From Eubacteriaceae bacterium (GTDB lineage Bacteria; Bacillota; Clostridia; Eubacteriales; Anaerofustaceae), in assembly GCA_017613995.1 (NCBI GenBank), contig JAGACT010000025.1, positions 1 to 8,387 of the forward strand: a DNA stretch of 8,387 nucleotides, written 5' to 3'. This document shows, one piece after another, positions 1-6,194 of the stretch. How positions within the stretch are numbered: the stretch's first letter is position 1; the number at the start of each line of letters is the position of its first letter. The position numbers were made by a program, and so were the translations under genes. The notes below the pieces were generated by a model. That model saw only the letters and a list, made by a program, of their open reading frames with translations, did no database searches and was not told where the DNA came from.

Positions 1-1406
1 CCCAGGGAACGCCTGAGGTCCGGCTTCCTGATCTTGTTGATGTTTATCCCGTCATAGCGGATCTTTCCGTCCGCGATGTCGTAGAAGCGGTTGATCAGGT
101 TCGTGATGGTGGTCTTTCCGGCGCCCGTGGCTCCGACGAAGGCCACCTTCTGTCCAGGATGGGCGTACATGTTGATATCATACAGTATCTGCTTCTCGCC
201 GTCGTAGGAGAAGTCCACTCCGTCGAAGACGATGTCTCCCTTCAGTTTCGTGTAGGTGACGGTGCCGTCGTGATGGGGATGCTTCCACGCCCAGATGCCG
301 GTGCGGGAAGACGCTTCCCGAAGCTCGGGGCCGTAGTATTCCGCGTTCACCAGGGTCACGTATCCCTCGTCCTGCTCGGGCTCCTCATCCAGCAGCTCGA
401 AGATCCTCTGGGCTCCGGCGATGGCCATGACCACGGAGTTGAGCTGGGAGGCCACCATGCTGATGGGCCTGTTGAAGTTACGGGACAGGTTCAGGAACGA
501 TATGAGCATTCCCAGGGTCAGCACCGAGCCTCCCCTGAGGGCGATGGCGCTTCCCACCACCGCGGTGACGATGTACTGGATATTTCCGAGATTGGCAGTG
601 ATGGGCATCATCATGCCGGCGAAGGTGTTGGCCTTCGTGGCGTTGCCGCACAGCTCCTCGTTGAGCCTGTCGAAATCCTTCTTTGCCTGCTCCTCGTGGG
701 TGAAGACCTTGATGACCTTCTGGCCGTTGATCATCTCCTCGATGAAGCCGTTCATGGCTCCGAGGGAGCGCTGCTGGGCGATGAAGTACTTTCCGCTGGC
801 GCCTCCGATCTTTCCGACGAAGATCATCATGAAGGCCACGAACAGGATCACCAGGCCCGTCAGGGGGATGTTGAGCCTGATCATGGCGATCAGGGTCGTC
901 ACCAGGGTGATGGCCGAATCCATGAACTGGGGTATGCTCTGGGCGAAGAGCATCCTCAGGGTATCCGTATCGTTGGTGTAGTGGCTCATTATGTCGCCGA
1001 AGGTATTGGTGTCGAAATACCTTATGGGCAGGGACTGCATGTGCACGAACATGTCGTCACGGACGTTGCGCATGACGTCCTGGGTAAGGTACGCGGTGAG
1101 CAGGGCCTTTATGTACTGCACCACGACTCCGATTACGTAGATGATGGCCATGGTCCTGATGGCCGAGGCCAGGGACGTGAAATCCTTAACGGGACCGCTC
1201 TGGGTCAGCAGGGGCTTGATCTCGTTGTCGATGAGGCTTCCGATAAAGGTGGTGCCCCTGACGTTCACCAGTGCTCCGATAAGGATGCACACTATGACCA
1301 CCGCCAGAATGAACACTCTCTTTCCTCCCAGGTACTTCATCAGTCTTCCGAGAGTCCTGGTGTCCAGCTTCTGTTTTCTCGGCATGTTCATCTGTCTGCT
1401 ACTCAT
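1..1406 (-). CDS. ABC exporter half-transporter, second subunit (partial, 3' end outside window)
   Basis: This is a membrane-fused ABC half-transporter (TMD then NBD); 468 codons are visible and the rest of the NBD lies beyond the left edge. The N-terminal part carries several hydrophobic helices, the first near residues 31-50 (VFILAVVIVCILIGALVNV). A coupling-helix-like stretch follows (RYFDTNTFGDIMSHYTNDTD). The NBD begins near residue 385 and Walker A, GATGAGKT, is residues 425-432. The window ends just before the expected Q-loop, so the signature, Walker B and H-loop cannot be judged. An insert between TMD and NBD carries GIWAWKHPHHDGTVTY near residues 368-383, a segment I recall from one subunit of Firmicutes heterodimeric exporters. 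The ATG at 1406 overlaps the end of the upstream transporter gene by 8 bp and is preceded by GGGAGGAGG at 8 nt, so the two are translationally coupled. The likely role is drug or lipid efflux together with that partner; the substrate is unknown. Confidence 0.93.
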   Translation of the reverse strand, partial: MSSRQMNMPRKQKLDTRTLGRLMKYLGGKRVFILAVVIVCILIGALVNVRGTTFIGSLIDNEIKPLLTQSGPVKDFTSLASAIRTMAIIYVIGVVVQYIKALLTAYLTQDVMRNVRDDMFVHMQSLPIRYFDTNTFGDIMSHYTNDTDTLRMLFAQSIPQFMDSAITLVTTLIAMIRLNIPLTGLVILFVAFMMIFVGKIGGASGKYFIAQQRSLGAMNGFIEEMINGQKVIKVFTHEEQAKKDFDRLNEELCGNATKANTFAGMMMPITANLGNIQYIVTAVVGSAIALRGGSVLTLGMLISFLNLSRNFNRPISMVASQLNSVVMAIAGAQRIFELLDEEPEQDEGYVTLVNAEYYGPELREASSRTGIWAWKHPHHDGTVTYTKLKGDIVFDGVDFSYDGEKQILYDINMYAHPGQKVAFVGATGAGKTTITNLINRFYDIADGKIRYDGININKIRKPDLRRSL

Positions 1407-3135
1407 TTGCCAGTCCTCCTCCCTGTGTCTGTGAAGTGTATACCTGCTTATATATCTTATTGCTTCCGAGAAGCTCCTCGTGGGTGCCGAATCCGTCTAT
1501 CCTGCCCTCGTTGAGGACTATTATCTTGTCGGCGTCCATGATGGAGGATACCCTCTGGGCTATGATGAACTTCGTGGTGTCCGGCAGATCCTCCCGGAAG
1601 GCCTTTCTGATCATTGCCTCGGTGCGGGTGTCCACCGCGCTGGTGGAGTCGTCCAGTATGAGGATCTTCGGCTTTTTCAGCAGGGCCCTGGCGATGCACA
1701 GACGCTGCTTCTGGCCGCCGGAGACGTTGGATCCGCCCTGTTCGAGCATGGTGTCGTATCCGTCGGGGAAGGCTTCGATGAACTCCGAGGCCTGGGCGTG
1801 GCGGCATGCCGTCACGATCTGCTCGTCGGTGGCGTCGGGATCGCCCCACCTGAGGTTGTCCCTGATGGTGCCGGAGAACAGCTCGTTCTTCTGAAGCACC
1901 ATGGCCACCTGGTCACGGAGGGTATCCATGTGGTAATCCCTGACGTCCACTCCTCCCACCCTGACGCAGCCGGTGGTGACGTCATAGAGCCTGGGTATGA
2001 GCTGCACCAGGGAAGACTTTCCGCTTCCCGTGCCTCCCAGGATGCCCACTGTCTCGCCGGAGGCGATCTCAAGATCGATATCCTTCAGGGACAGGTGCTC
2101 CATGTCGTTGGAATAGGAGAAGCTCACTCCGCTGAAGGAGACGCTTCCGTCCTTAACCTCCATGACGGGATCTTCCTTCTCCCGCATGGTGCTCTCCTCG
2201 TCCAGGATCTCGATGATCCTTTCGGCGCTGGCCCTGGACATGATGAGCATGACGAAGATCATGGAGAGCATCATGAGGCTCGAGAGCATCTGGAAGGTGT
2301 ATGAAATGAGGGAGGTGAGGTTTCCGGTGGTCATGGATCCCACGGTGATGAGCTTGGCTCCCAGCCAGGCGATGGTCAGGATGCATGAGTTGACCGTGAT
2401 CATCATGATGGGGAAGTTGACCGCCAGGCGTCTCTCGGCCTTCATGAACAGTTTGTAGATGATCTTCGAGATGCCGCTGAACTTCTGTATCTCGAAGTCC
2501 TCCCGCACGAAGCTCTTGACCACCCTGATGCCGTGGAGGTTCTCCTGCACCACGTTGTTCAGGCTGTCGTAGGTCTTGAACACCTCGGTGAAGATGGGGT
2601 GGGCGCTCCTGCCGATCAGTATGAGGGCCGCCGCCAGGAAGGGTATGGCCACCGCGTAGATGACCGAAAGCTCCGGGTTGATGGATATGGCCATGATCAG
2701 CGCGAAGACCAGGTTCAGCGGTGCCCTGACCGCCATACGTATGGACATCATGAATGCCTGCTGCACCCTGGCCACGTCCGTGGTGAGACGGGTTATGATG
2801 CTGGCGGTGGAGAAACGGTCGATGTTCTCGAAGGAGAACTCCTGGACCTTGTGGAACATGTCGTGCCTTAAGTTCTTCGCGAAGCCCGCGGTGGCCTTAG
2901 AGGACACCTTCGCGGACATGGCTCCGGCCCCCAGGGCGGCAAATGCCGTGAAGAGCAGTATCACGCCCATCTTCAGGACGTAGTCCATGTCTCCCTTTTC
3001 TATTCCGTTGTCGATCAGTTTTGCCATCAGCAGCGGTATCAGCGTATCGAATCCGACTTCGATAAGGATGAATACCGGGGACATGAGGGCCGCCGCGGTG
3101 TATTCGCGGACGCTTTTAGCAAGTTTCTTTATCAT
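1399..3135 (-). CDS. ABC exporter half-transporter with degenerate ATP site, first subunit
   Basis: A 578-residue half-transporter, the usual length for the family: an ABC transmembrane region (about residues 15-305) followed by an ATPase domain. Walker A GGTGSGKS is residues 367-374, the Q-loop Gln is 415, the signature NVSGGQKQR is 470-478 and Walker B ILILDD is about 491-496. The position after the Walker B Asp is Asp496 instead of the catalytic Glu, and the H-loop His is Gln527 (IIAQRVSS). This pair of changes is known in the degenerate-site subunit of heterodimeric exporters such as TM287/288, so it should pair with the next gene, which it overlaps by 8 bp. I chose the ATG at 3135 because AAGGAGG lies 5 nt upstream; the frame can extend to a TTG at 3153, but that extension is made of the ribosome binding site itself. 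It overlaps the end of marR by 20 bp. The stop is TAG. Substrate is not predictable. Confidence 0.93.
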   Translation of the reverse strand: MIKKLAKSVREYTAAALMSPVFILIEVGFDTLIPLLMAKLIDNGIEKGDMDYVLKMGVILLFTAFAALGAGAMSAKVSSKATAGFAKNLRHDMFHKVQEFSFENIDRFSTASIITRLTTDVARVQQAFMMSIRMAVRAPLNLVFALIMAISINPELSVIYAVAIPFLAAALILIGRSAHPIFTEVFKTYDSLNNVVQENLHGIRVVKSFVREDFEIQKFSGISKIIYKLFMKAERRLAVNFPIMMITVNSCILTIAWLGAKLITVGSMTTGNLTSLISYTFQMLSSLMMLSMIFVMLIMSRASAERIIEILDEESTMREKEDPVMEVKDGSVSFSGVSFSYSNDMEHLSLKDIDLEIASGETVGILGGTGSGKSSLVQLIPRLYDVTTGCVRVGGVDVRDYHMDTLRDQVAMVLQKNELFSGTIRDNLRWGDPDATDEQIVTACRHAQASEFIEAFPDGYDTMLEQGGSNVSGGQKQRLCIARALLKKPKILILDDSTSAVDTRTEAMIRKAFREDLPDTTKFIIAQRVSSIMDADKIIVLNEGRIDGFGTHEELLGSNKIYKQVYTSQTQGGGLANE

Positions 3136-3580
3136 TGCTGCCTCCTTCGTCAAGTCTCTGTATAAGTTTTCCGGTTATTGCAAAGAAGCTTTCCAGCTCT
3201 TCCCCGGTGAGGGCCGAACGCAGCAGCTCCTCGATGCTGTCCATGTCGGCGCGGCACTTTTCCGCGAGCTCGGCGCCCTTTTCGGTGATGCGGATGCGTT
3301 TCAGCCTGGCGTCGGTCTCCATTGCCCTGCGCTCTATCACTGCGTTTCTCTCCATGTTCTGGATGATGGCTGTGACGGAGGAGTGACGGATGTTGAACCT
3401 GCGGGCGATGTCCTTCTGGAAGACGGGAGCGTCCCCGCTGCGGGACAGCCAGTCCAGGATCATCATCTGTACCGGTGACACCGTCGAGTACGAATGCTCC
3501 CCGGCGTTTCGTTCCACGGTGTGCACGACGCTCTGGGAGATATGCCTCAGACGGTAGAGCATGGAGCTGGTATGATCCAT
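3116..3580 (-). CDS. MarR-family transcriptional regulator
   Basis: A 154-residue protein of typical MarR length. The winged helix-turn-helix spans about residues 51-102: the first helix is FQKDIARRFNI, the recognition helix is near RHSSVTAIIQNMERN (65-79), and the wing ends with LKRIRITEKG, a family hallmark. N- and C-terminal helices (about 1-35 and 103-147) would form the dimer interface. The ATG at 3580 has GGAGAGG 7 nt upstream. It is the first gene of the operon and its 3' end overlaps the first transporter gene by 20 bp, so it probably represses its own operon and responds to a small ligand, as in other MarR-exporter pairs. A perfect inverted repeat 27 bp before its start codon is the likely binding site. 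The DNA-binding family is clear; the ligand and regulon are inference. The only cysteine is the C-terminal residue, so an oxidation sensor of the OhrR type is unlikely. Confidence 0.92.
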   Translation of the reverse strand: MDHTSSMLYRLRHISQSVVHTVERNAGEHSYSTVSPVQMMILDWLSRSGDAPVFQKDIARRFNIRHSSVTAIIQNMERNAVIERRAMETDARLKRIRITEKGAELAEKCRADMDSIEELLRSALTGEELESFFAITGKLIQRLDEGGSNDKETC

Positions 3581-3589
3581 TTTTGAACC
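3581..3589 (-). promoter_or_regulatory. marR upstream spacer next to its ribosome binding site
   Basis: Read on the minus strand, GGAGAGG (plus-strand 3588-3594) is followed by TTCAAAA and the ATG of marR. It supports this start over later in-frame Met codons such as Met7. Confidence 0.5.
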
Positions 3590-3606
3590 TCTCCGGGATA
3601 ATAAAA

Positions 3607-3624
3607 TAGTTAGGTGTCTAACTA
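3607..3624. promoter_or_regulatory. Candidate MarR operator, 18-bp perfect inverted repeat
   Basis: TAGTTAG-GTGT-CTAACTA: two perfect 7-bp arms with a 4-bp spacer, centred in the intergenic region between marR and the divergent sigma gene. The size and symmetry suit a MarR dimer, and the position just upstream of marR is typical for autorepression. It ends 1 bp before the TTGACA of the plus-strand promoter, so bound repressor could also affect the sigma gene. For marR itself I see only weak promoter elements, for example a TATTTT (plus-strand 3603-3608) with a poor -35 at 17 bp; the palindrome would lie in its spacer. The symmetry is directly visible; the binding protein is inferred. Confidence 0.72.
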
Positions 3625-3625
3625 A

Positions 3626-3653
3626 TTGACAGCTAACAAGAAGTGATTATACT
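3626..3653 (+). promoter_or_regulatory. Sigma-70 type promoter upstream of the sigma factor gene
   Basis: A perfect -35 TTGACA (3626-3631), a 16-bp spacer and TATACT (3648-3653, 5 of 6 to consensus) point towards the sigma gene. Transcription would start near 3660, giving a leader of about 265 nt. The -35 nearly touches the candidate MarR operator. Confidence 0.65.
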
Positions 3654-3755
3654 CATCCGTCGGGTCCGTGTCAATAGCCTTATTCAAAATTTGGATATGT
3701 CCGCCGACTATAATCATTTTTTAATGATTTTTCAATCATCTTCTTATGATCATGA

Positions 3756-3764
3756 TGCTATAAT
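3756..3764 (+). promoter_or_regulatory. Extended -10 promoter (TGCTATAAT)
   Basis: A perfect TGnTATAAT extended -10 lies about 160 bp before the sigma start codon. The -35 region is weak (TCATCT at 17 bp), which extended -10 promoters tolerate. It would give a start near 3771, a second, shorter transcript for the sigma gene. Confidence 0.5.
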
Positions 3765-3913
3765 AGACAGATACATATTTAATGTGCCCTCAAAGAGGGG
3801 ATGTCTCAGTCTTTCCGGAAGTCCGGCCGACCGGGCTGTATGCCCTGAAAAAAACGAAAGCGGTATCATCTTCCGGCTGTGTCTGCAGATCATCTACGGA
3901 AAAGATCAGATAC

Positions 3914-3918
3914 GGAGG
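3914..3918 (+). promoter_or_regulatory. Ribosome binding site that sets the sigma factor start
   Basis: GGAGG lies 6 nt before the ATG at 3925. This fixes the start there and rules out the longer open frame from 3643. Confidence 0.8.
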
Positions 3919-3924
3919 CCAAAA

Positions 3925-4992
3925 ATGGACAGAGAAAACGACATCAAGGAATTAGTTGAAAAGTATCCGGAGCTGTTCTCCGCCGTCAGGGAGGCCTCAT
4001 CCTCCCAGAAGATGCGCTTCGAAGAGCTGTCGGAACTTATGGAGAGCTACGACCTGGCGGACGAGGAGGGGATCCTTCTCACGGAGCATTTCGTAAACGC
4101 CGGACAGGTGGAATCTCCCGAGAGCGTCGCCGCGGAAAATCCGGACAGCTCCGGTGACGAAGTTGACGGATCGGACTTCATCAGAATGTATCTTAAGGAT
4201 GCATCGAAGTATCCGCTCCTGACCTTTGAGGAGGAGACCGAACTGGGCCAAAGGATAATGAACGGGGACCGGGAAGCCAGAAAAACGTTGATAAATTCGA
4301 ATCTCAGGCTGGTGGTATCCATCGCCAGGCGCTATCAGGGCAGGGGGCTGTCGCTGCTGGACCTGATACAGGAAGGAAACATCGGGCTCATGAAGGCGGT
4401 GGAGAAGTACGATTACACCAAGGGCTACAAGTTCTCCACGTACGCCACCTGGTGGATCCGCCAGGGAGTCACCAGGGCCATCGCGGACGGATCCAGGCAG
4501 ATCCGAATCCCGGTGCACATGTTCGAGCTCATCAACAGGATCGACAAGGCCGCCAGGGAACTCAACCTTACCCTGGGCAGGGACGCCACCGACGCGGAGA
4601 TCGCCGAAAAGCTGGCGCTGGATATCAGAAAGGTCAAGGAAGCGAAAAAGTACGCCGAGACCGTGGTATCCCTGGACAGTCCCGTCAGCGAGGAGGAGGA
4701 CGGCAGGATCGGAGACTTCATACCCGACGAGACCAGCCCCTCTCCGGAGGACGTGGTCACGGCGCTGATGCTCAGGGAGGCCATCAACAAGGCCCTCTCC
4801 ACCCTGACTCCGAAGGAGGCGGAGATCATAAGTCTGCGCTTCGGCATCGGATACGACAGACCCTACACCCTGGAGGAGGTAGGGGAGAAGTTCAAGGTCA
4901 CCCGGGAGAGGATACGGCAGATCGAGTCGAAGGGCCTCAGGAAGCTGCGCTTCCCCCAGAGGCTCAACCTTCTCAAGAATTTCTACCAGTAA
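3925..4992 (+). CDS. rpoD: RNA polymerase primary-type sigma-70 factor (RpoD/SigA-like)
   Basis: A 355-residue sigma factor that directs core RNA polymerase to promoters. A short region 1.1-like N-terminus (about 1-60) is followed by an acidic linker and region 1.2 (about 83-116). Region 2 (about 119-199) includes RLVVSIARRYQGRGLSLLDL and YATWWIRQGVTRAI; Gln180 and Thr183 match the -10-reading residues of E. coli sigma-70. Region 3 follows (about 200-275), then region 4 (288-343), with the -35-reading helix-turn-helix in YTLEEVGEKFKVTRERIRQI. The region 1.1-like part and overall conservation argue for group 1 (principal) or a close paralogue. Two oddities: residues 188-194 read DGSRQIR where DQARTIR is usual, and the C-terminus ends RFPQRLNLLKNFYQ instead of an RHPSR-type ending. 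The gene is alone, without dnaG, its common neighbour in Firmicutes, although the gene further upstream is divergent so the locus may simply be rearranged. Whether it is the housekeeping copy cannot be decided from this window. Confidence 0.9.
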   Translation: MDRENDIKELVEKYPELFSAVREASSSQKMRFEELSELMESYDLADEEGILLTEHFVNAGQVESPESVAAENPDSSGDEVDGSDFIRMYLKDASKYPLLTFEEETELGQRIMNGDREARKTLINSNLRLVVSIARRYQGRGLSLLDLIQEGNIGLMKAVEKYDYTKGYKFSTYATWWIRQGVTRAIADGSRQIRIPVHMFELINRIDKAARELNLTLGRDATDAEIAEKLALDIRKVKEAKKYAETVVSLDSPVSEEEDGRIGDFIPDETSPSPEDVVTALMLREAINKALSTLTPKEAEIISLRFGIGYDRPYTLEEVGEKFKVTRERIRQIESKGLRKLRFPQRLNLLKNFYQ

Positions 4993-5021
4993 GTCATTTC
5001 GGGATCCTTTACGGATTCCTG

Positions 5022-5061
5022 CCAAGTCCCGTCAGGCGCCTGCGCGCCCGGCGGGACTTGG
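5022..5061 (+). terminator. GC-rich hairpin after the sigma gene, probable terminator
   Basis: Perfect 10-bp arms, CCAAGTCCCG (5022-5031) and CGGGACTTGG (5052-5061), enclose a 20-nt loop that itself contains the palindrome CAGGCGCCTG (5033-5042). It begins 30 bp after the stop codon. Only GTGTTTG follows, so the U-tract is poor and termination may be partial, or the hairpin may serve to protect the 3' end. Confidence 0.55.
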
Positions 5062-5090
5062 TGTTTGCGGGGCCGGAATGCGAGGAAAAC

Positions 5091-5110
5091 AAAAAACGCT
5101 CTGACGAGCG
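5091..5110 (-). terminator. Intrinsic terminator of tRNA-Ser
   Basis: Read on the minus strand: CGCTC-GTCA-GAGCG followed by TTTTTTGTTTT, 12 nt after the encoded CCA end of the tRNA. The stem is short but GC-rich with a clean U-tract. Confidence 0.72.
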
Positions 5111-5121
5111 GGAAAAAACGA

Positions 5122-5212
5122 TGGCGGAGAAGGAGGGATTTGAACCCTCGCGACGCTTTCACGCCCTACACCCTTAGCAGGGGCGCCTCTTCGGCCACTT
5201 GAGTACTTCTCC
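5122..5212 (-). tRNA. tRNA-Ser (anticodon GCU)
   Basis: A class II tRNA of 91 nt including an encoded CCA. The acceptor stem GGAGAAG (5206-5212) pairs fully with CTTCTCC (5126-5132); the discriminator base is G. The anticodon loop CTGCTAA carries GCT (plus-strand 5176-5178) on a five-pair stem with one G-U. The T-stem GAGGG/CCCTC encloses TTCAAAT. A long variable arm between the anticodon and T-stems is the serine hallmark together with the G discriminator. It reads AGC and AGU codons. It stands alone with its own promoter and terminator and converges on the sigma gene. Confidence 0.97.
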
Positions 5213-5243
5213 GAATTGATTATCTATATTAAAAAGCCATTTG

Positions 5244-5272
5244 ATTATATATGAAATGCATGTGGGTTGCAA
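5244..5272 (-). promoter_or_regulatory. Promoter of tRNA-Ser
   Basis: On the minus strand, TTGCAA (5267-5272), a 17-bp spacer and a perfect TATAAT (5244-5249). Transcription would start near 5237, about 25 nt before the mature 5' end of the tRNA. Confidence 0.75.
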
Positions 5273-5435
5273 TAGCTCAGCGATATTTTTTTCGCTTGGC
5301 GTTTCGTCCCGATGGCAGAGGATCCGAACTGCGGGATTATAAAAAAACCATGATTATTATATGCGGGCTTACCCATAAAAGTGTTAAAATAAATGAATAG
5401 AAAGAAACGATGTGGATTTCTGGGAATATTTATTG

Positions 5436-5442
5436 AAGGGAG
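5436..5442 (+). promoter_or_regulatory. Ribosome binding site that sets the adhesin start
   Basis: AAGGGAG ends 8 nt before the ATG at 5451, which begins a good signal peptide. The frame is open further back to a GTG at 5412, but that would place 13 residues, including acidic ones and a Trp, before the signal peptide and has no ribosome binding site. For the promoter I see only a weak TAAAAT (5385-5390) with no -35; the rest of 5273-5435 is AT-rich and unassigned. Confidence 0.65.
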
Positions 5443-5450
5443 AATGGTTC

Positions 5451-6179
5451 ATGGCAGGGAAATTTCTGCGGGTTCTGGTGATAGTGATAACGGTGCTGGC
5501 TGTGGTATCTGCGTCGGCCGCCTTTGCCATGCCCTGCTCTTCCCCGGAGGTATTCGCCGCTCTGGGGGACACGGTGAATACTCTCTCGAATCCAGCGGGA
5601 ACCTATATAGACTGTTTTGACTATACTGTCTATGACGCTTCGGGGAAAAGCACCACTGTCTACAACGATACCGGAATAAACACGTTCGGGCCGCTGTGGT
5701 TCCTCCAGAGCGGAGAGACCGCGGACATGGCGGACATGAATAAATATACAAAGCAGGGCGGACCTGCCCGACCCGGCATCGTGGACGGCATCCTAGGGGA
5801 GGACGGTTATCCGGTGCTCTCTCAGGAAAACGGCGGAACCAGCCTGAATTACCTGTTCAACCTAACCGAACTGACGGATTCCCAGGGCCGCAGCGCCAAG
5901 AAAACGGTCGATGGATGCAATGAGTTCTTCACTGTGGACGAGCACGGATATTACATATTCAGTTCCTTCAGCGAAGACGCGAAACTCAATACTGAAACGG
6001 GTGAATTCACCGTTACCGAGGGGGACAATCCCATGTTCCTGCCCTTCGGAAACGGGAATCTGTTCCTCGGAGTGCATATCACGGCGGAGTTCTCCATCCC
6101 GACTACGGGACAGGTAATGAATCCCTACGGGGAATATGAGGACATGGTATTCACATTTACCGGCGACGACGATGTCTGA
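5451..6179 (+). CDS. Cell-wall adhesin, N-terminal part with fibro-slime-like domain, ended by in-frame TGA
   Basis: 242 residues before a TGA; I regard this as the first part of a 922-residue surface protein interrupted once. Residues 1-26 are a signal peptide: MAGKFLR, a hydrophobic core, then cleavage near AFA|MP. From about residue 50 the sequence follows the fibro-slime type of Firmicutes surface protein: PGIVDGILGEDGYPVLS, LNYLFNL, FFTVDEHGYYIFSS, MFLPFGNG, and FTFTGDDDV at the end. In this family the last motif continues as WVYIDG or close variants (GDDDVWVFIDG); here the codon for the Trp is TGA and the next codons give VYIDG in the same frame. Translation that stops here would release a secreted half-domain without a wall anchor. 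Trp elsewhere in this protein is TGG. Domain naming is from motif memory and is fairly confident; ligand and role are not known, though adhesion or surface-fibre formation is likely. Confidence 0.78.
   Translation: MAGKFLRVLVIVITVLAVVSASAAFAMPCSSPEVFAALGDTVNTLSNPAGTYIDCFDYTVYDASGKSTTVYNDTGINTFGPLWFLQSGETADMADMNKYTKQGGPARPGIVDGILGEDGYPVLSQENGGTSLNYLFNLTELTDSQGRSAKKTVDGCNEFFTVDEHGYYIFSSFSEDAKLNTETGEFTVTEGDNPMFLPFGNGNLFLGVHITAEFSIPTTGQVMNPYGEYEDMVFTFTGDDDV
6177..6179 (+). other. In-frame TGA at a conserved Trp position
   Basis: Codon 243 of the adhesin frame is TGA, followed by G. Both sides are in one frame and together form the motif GDDDV-stop-VYIDGVLIGDVGGIH. A single G-to-A change from TGG explains it. 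No complete gene in the window ends in TGA (TAG, TAA, TAA and TAA are used), but all other Trp codons I could read are TGG, so a general TGA-to-Trp code is not shown. Confidence 0.9.
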
Positions 6180-6194
6180 GTCTACATAGACGGA

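Larger units (their letters stand above)
3654..3924 (+). other. Leader region of the sigma gene (AT-rich, with inverted repeats)
   Basis: This 271-bp stretch has no gene I can support. The first half is strikingly AT-rich compared with its surroundings and holds interleaved repeats: AATCATT (3712-3718) and its complement AATGATT (3723-3729), then AATCATC, and the palindrome ATGATCAT (3746-3753). The second half has small GC hairpins: CCCTC-AAA-GAGGG (3787-3799), CCGGA-AG-TCCGG (3815-3826) and GGGC-TGTAT-GCCC (3833-3845). None is followed by a T-run, so none looks like a terminator. The sigma reading frame is open upstream to a GTG at 3643, but this extension lacks a ribosome binding site and contains the promoters. 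I recognise no riboswitch class. Confidence 0.45.

Noticed and set aside
159..1514. 451-codon plus-strand open frame across the second transporter gene
   Set aside because: It is antisense to a clear ABC transporter with Walker A and membrane helices; its His/Gly/Asp-rich translation matches no family and is a mirror of GC-rich coding.
3643..3924. Possible 94-codon N-terminal extension of the sigma factor
   Set aside because: The GTG at 3643 overlaps a promoter -10, has no ribosome binding site, and the extension is unlike any sigma region, while ATG 3925 has GGAGG at 6 nt.
3997..5025. 342-codon minus-strand open frame over the sigma gene
   Set aside because: It is the antisense shadow of a well conserved sigma-70 gene, with no ribosome binding site or recognisable protein.
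5279..5296. AGCGA-TATTTTTT-TCGCT inverted repeat
   Set aside because: The arms are only 5 bp, the T-run is in the loop rather than after the stem, and it lies upstream of the tRNA promoter, so it is not a terminator.
6177..6179. Selenocysteine or a genome-wide TGA=Trp code
   Set aside because: The family position is Trp, not Cys or Sec, and no typical SECIS hairpin is seen. About twenty Trp codons in the window are TGG and this is the only in-frame TGA, so a general recoding is not supported here.
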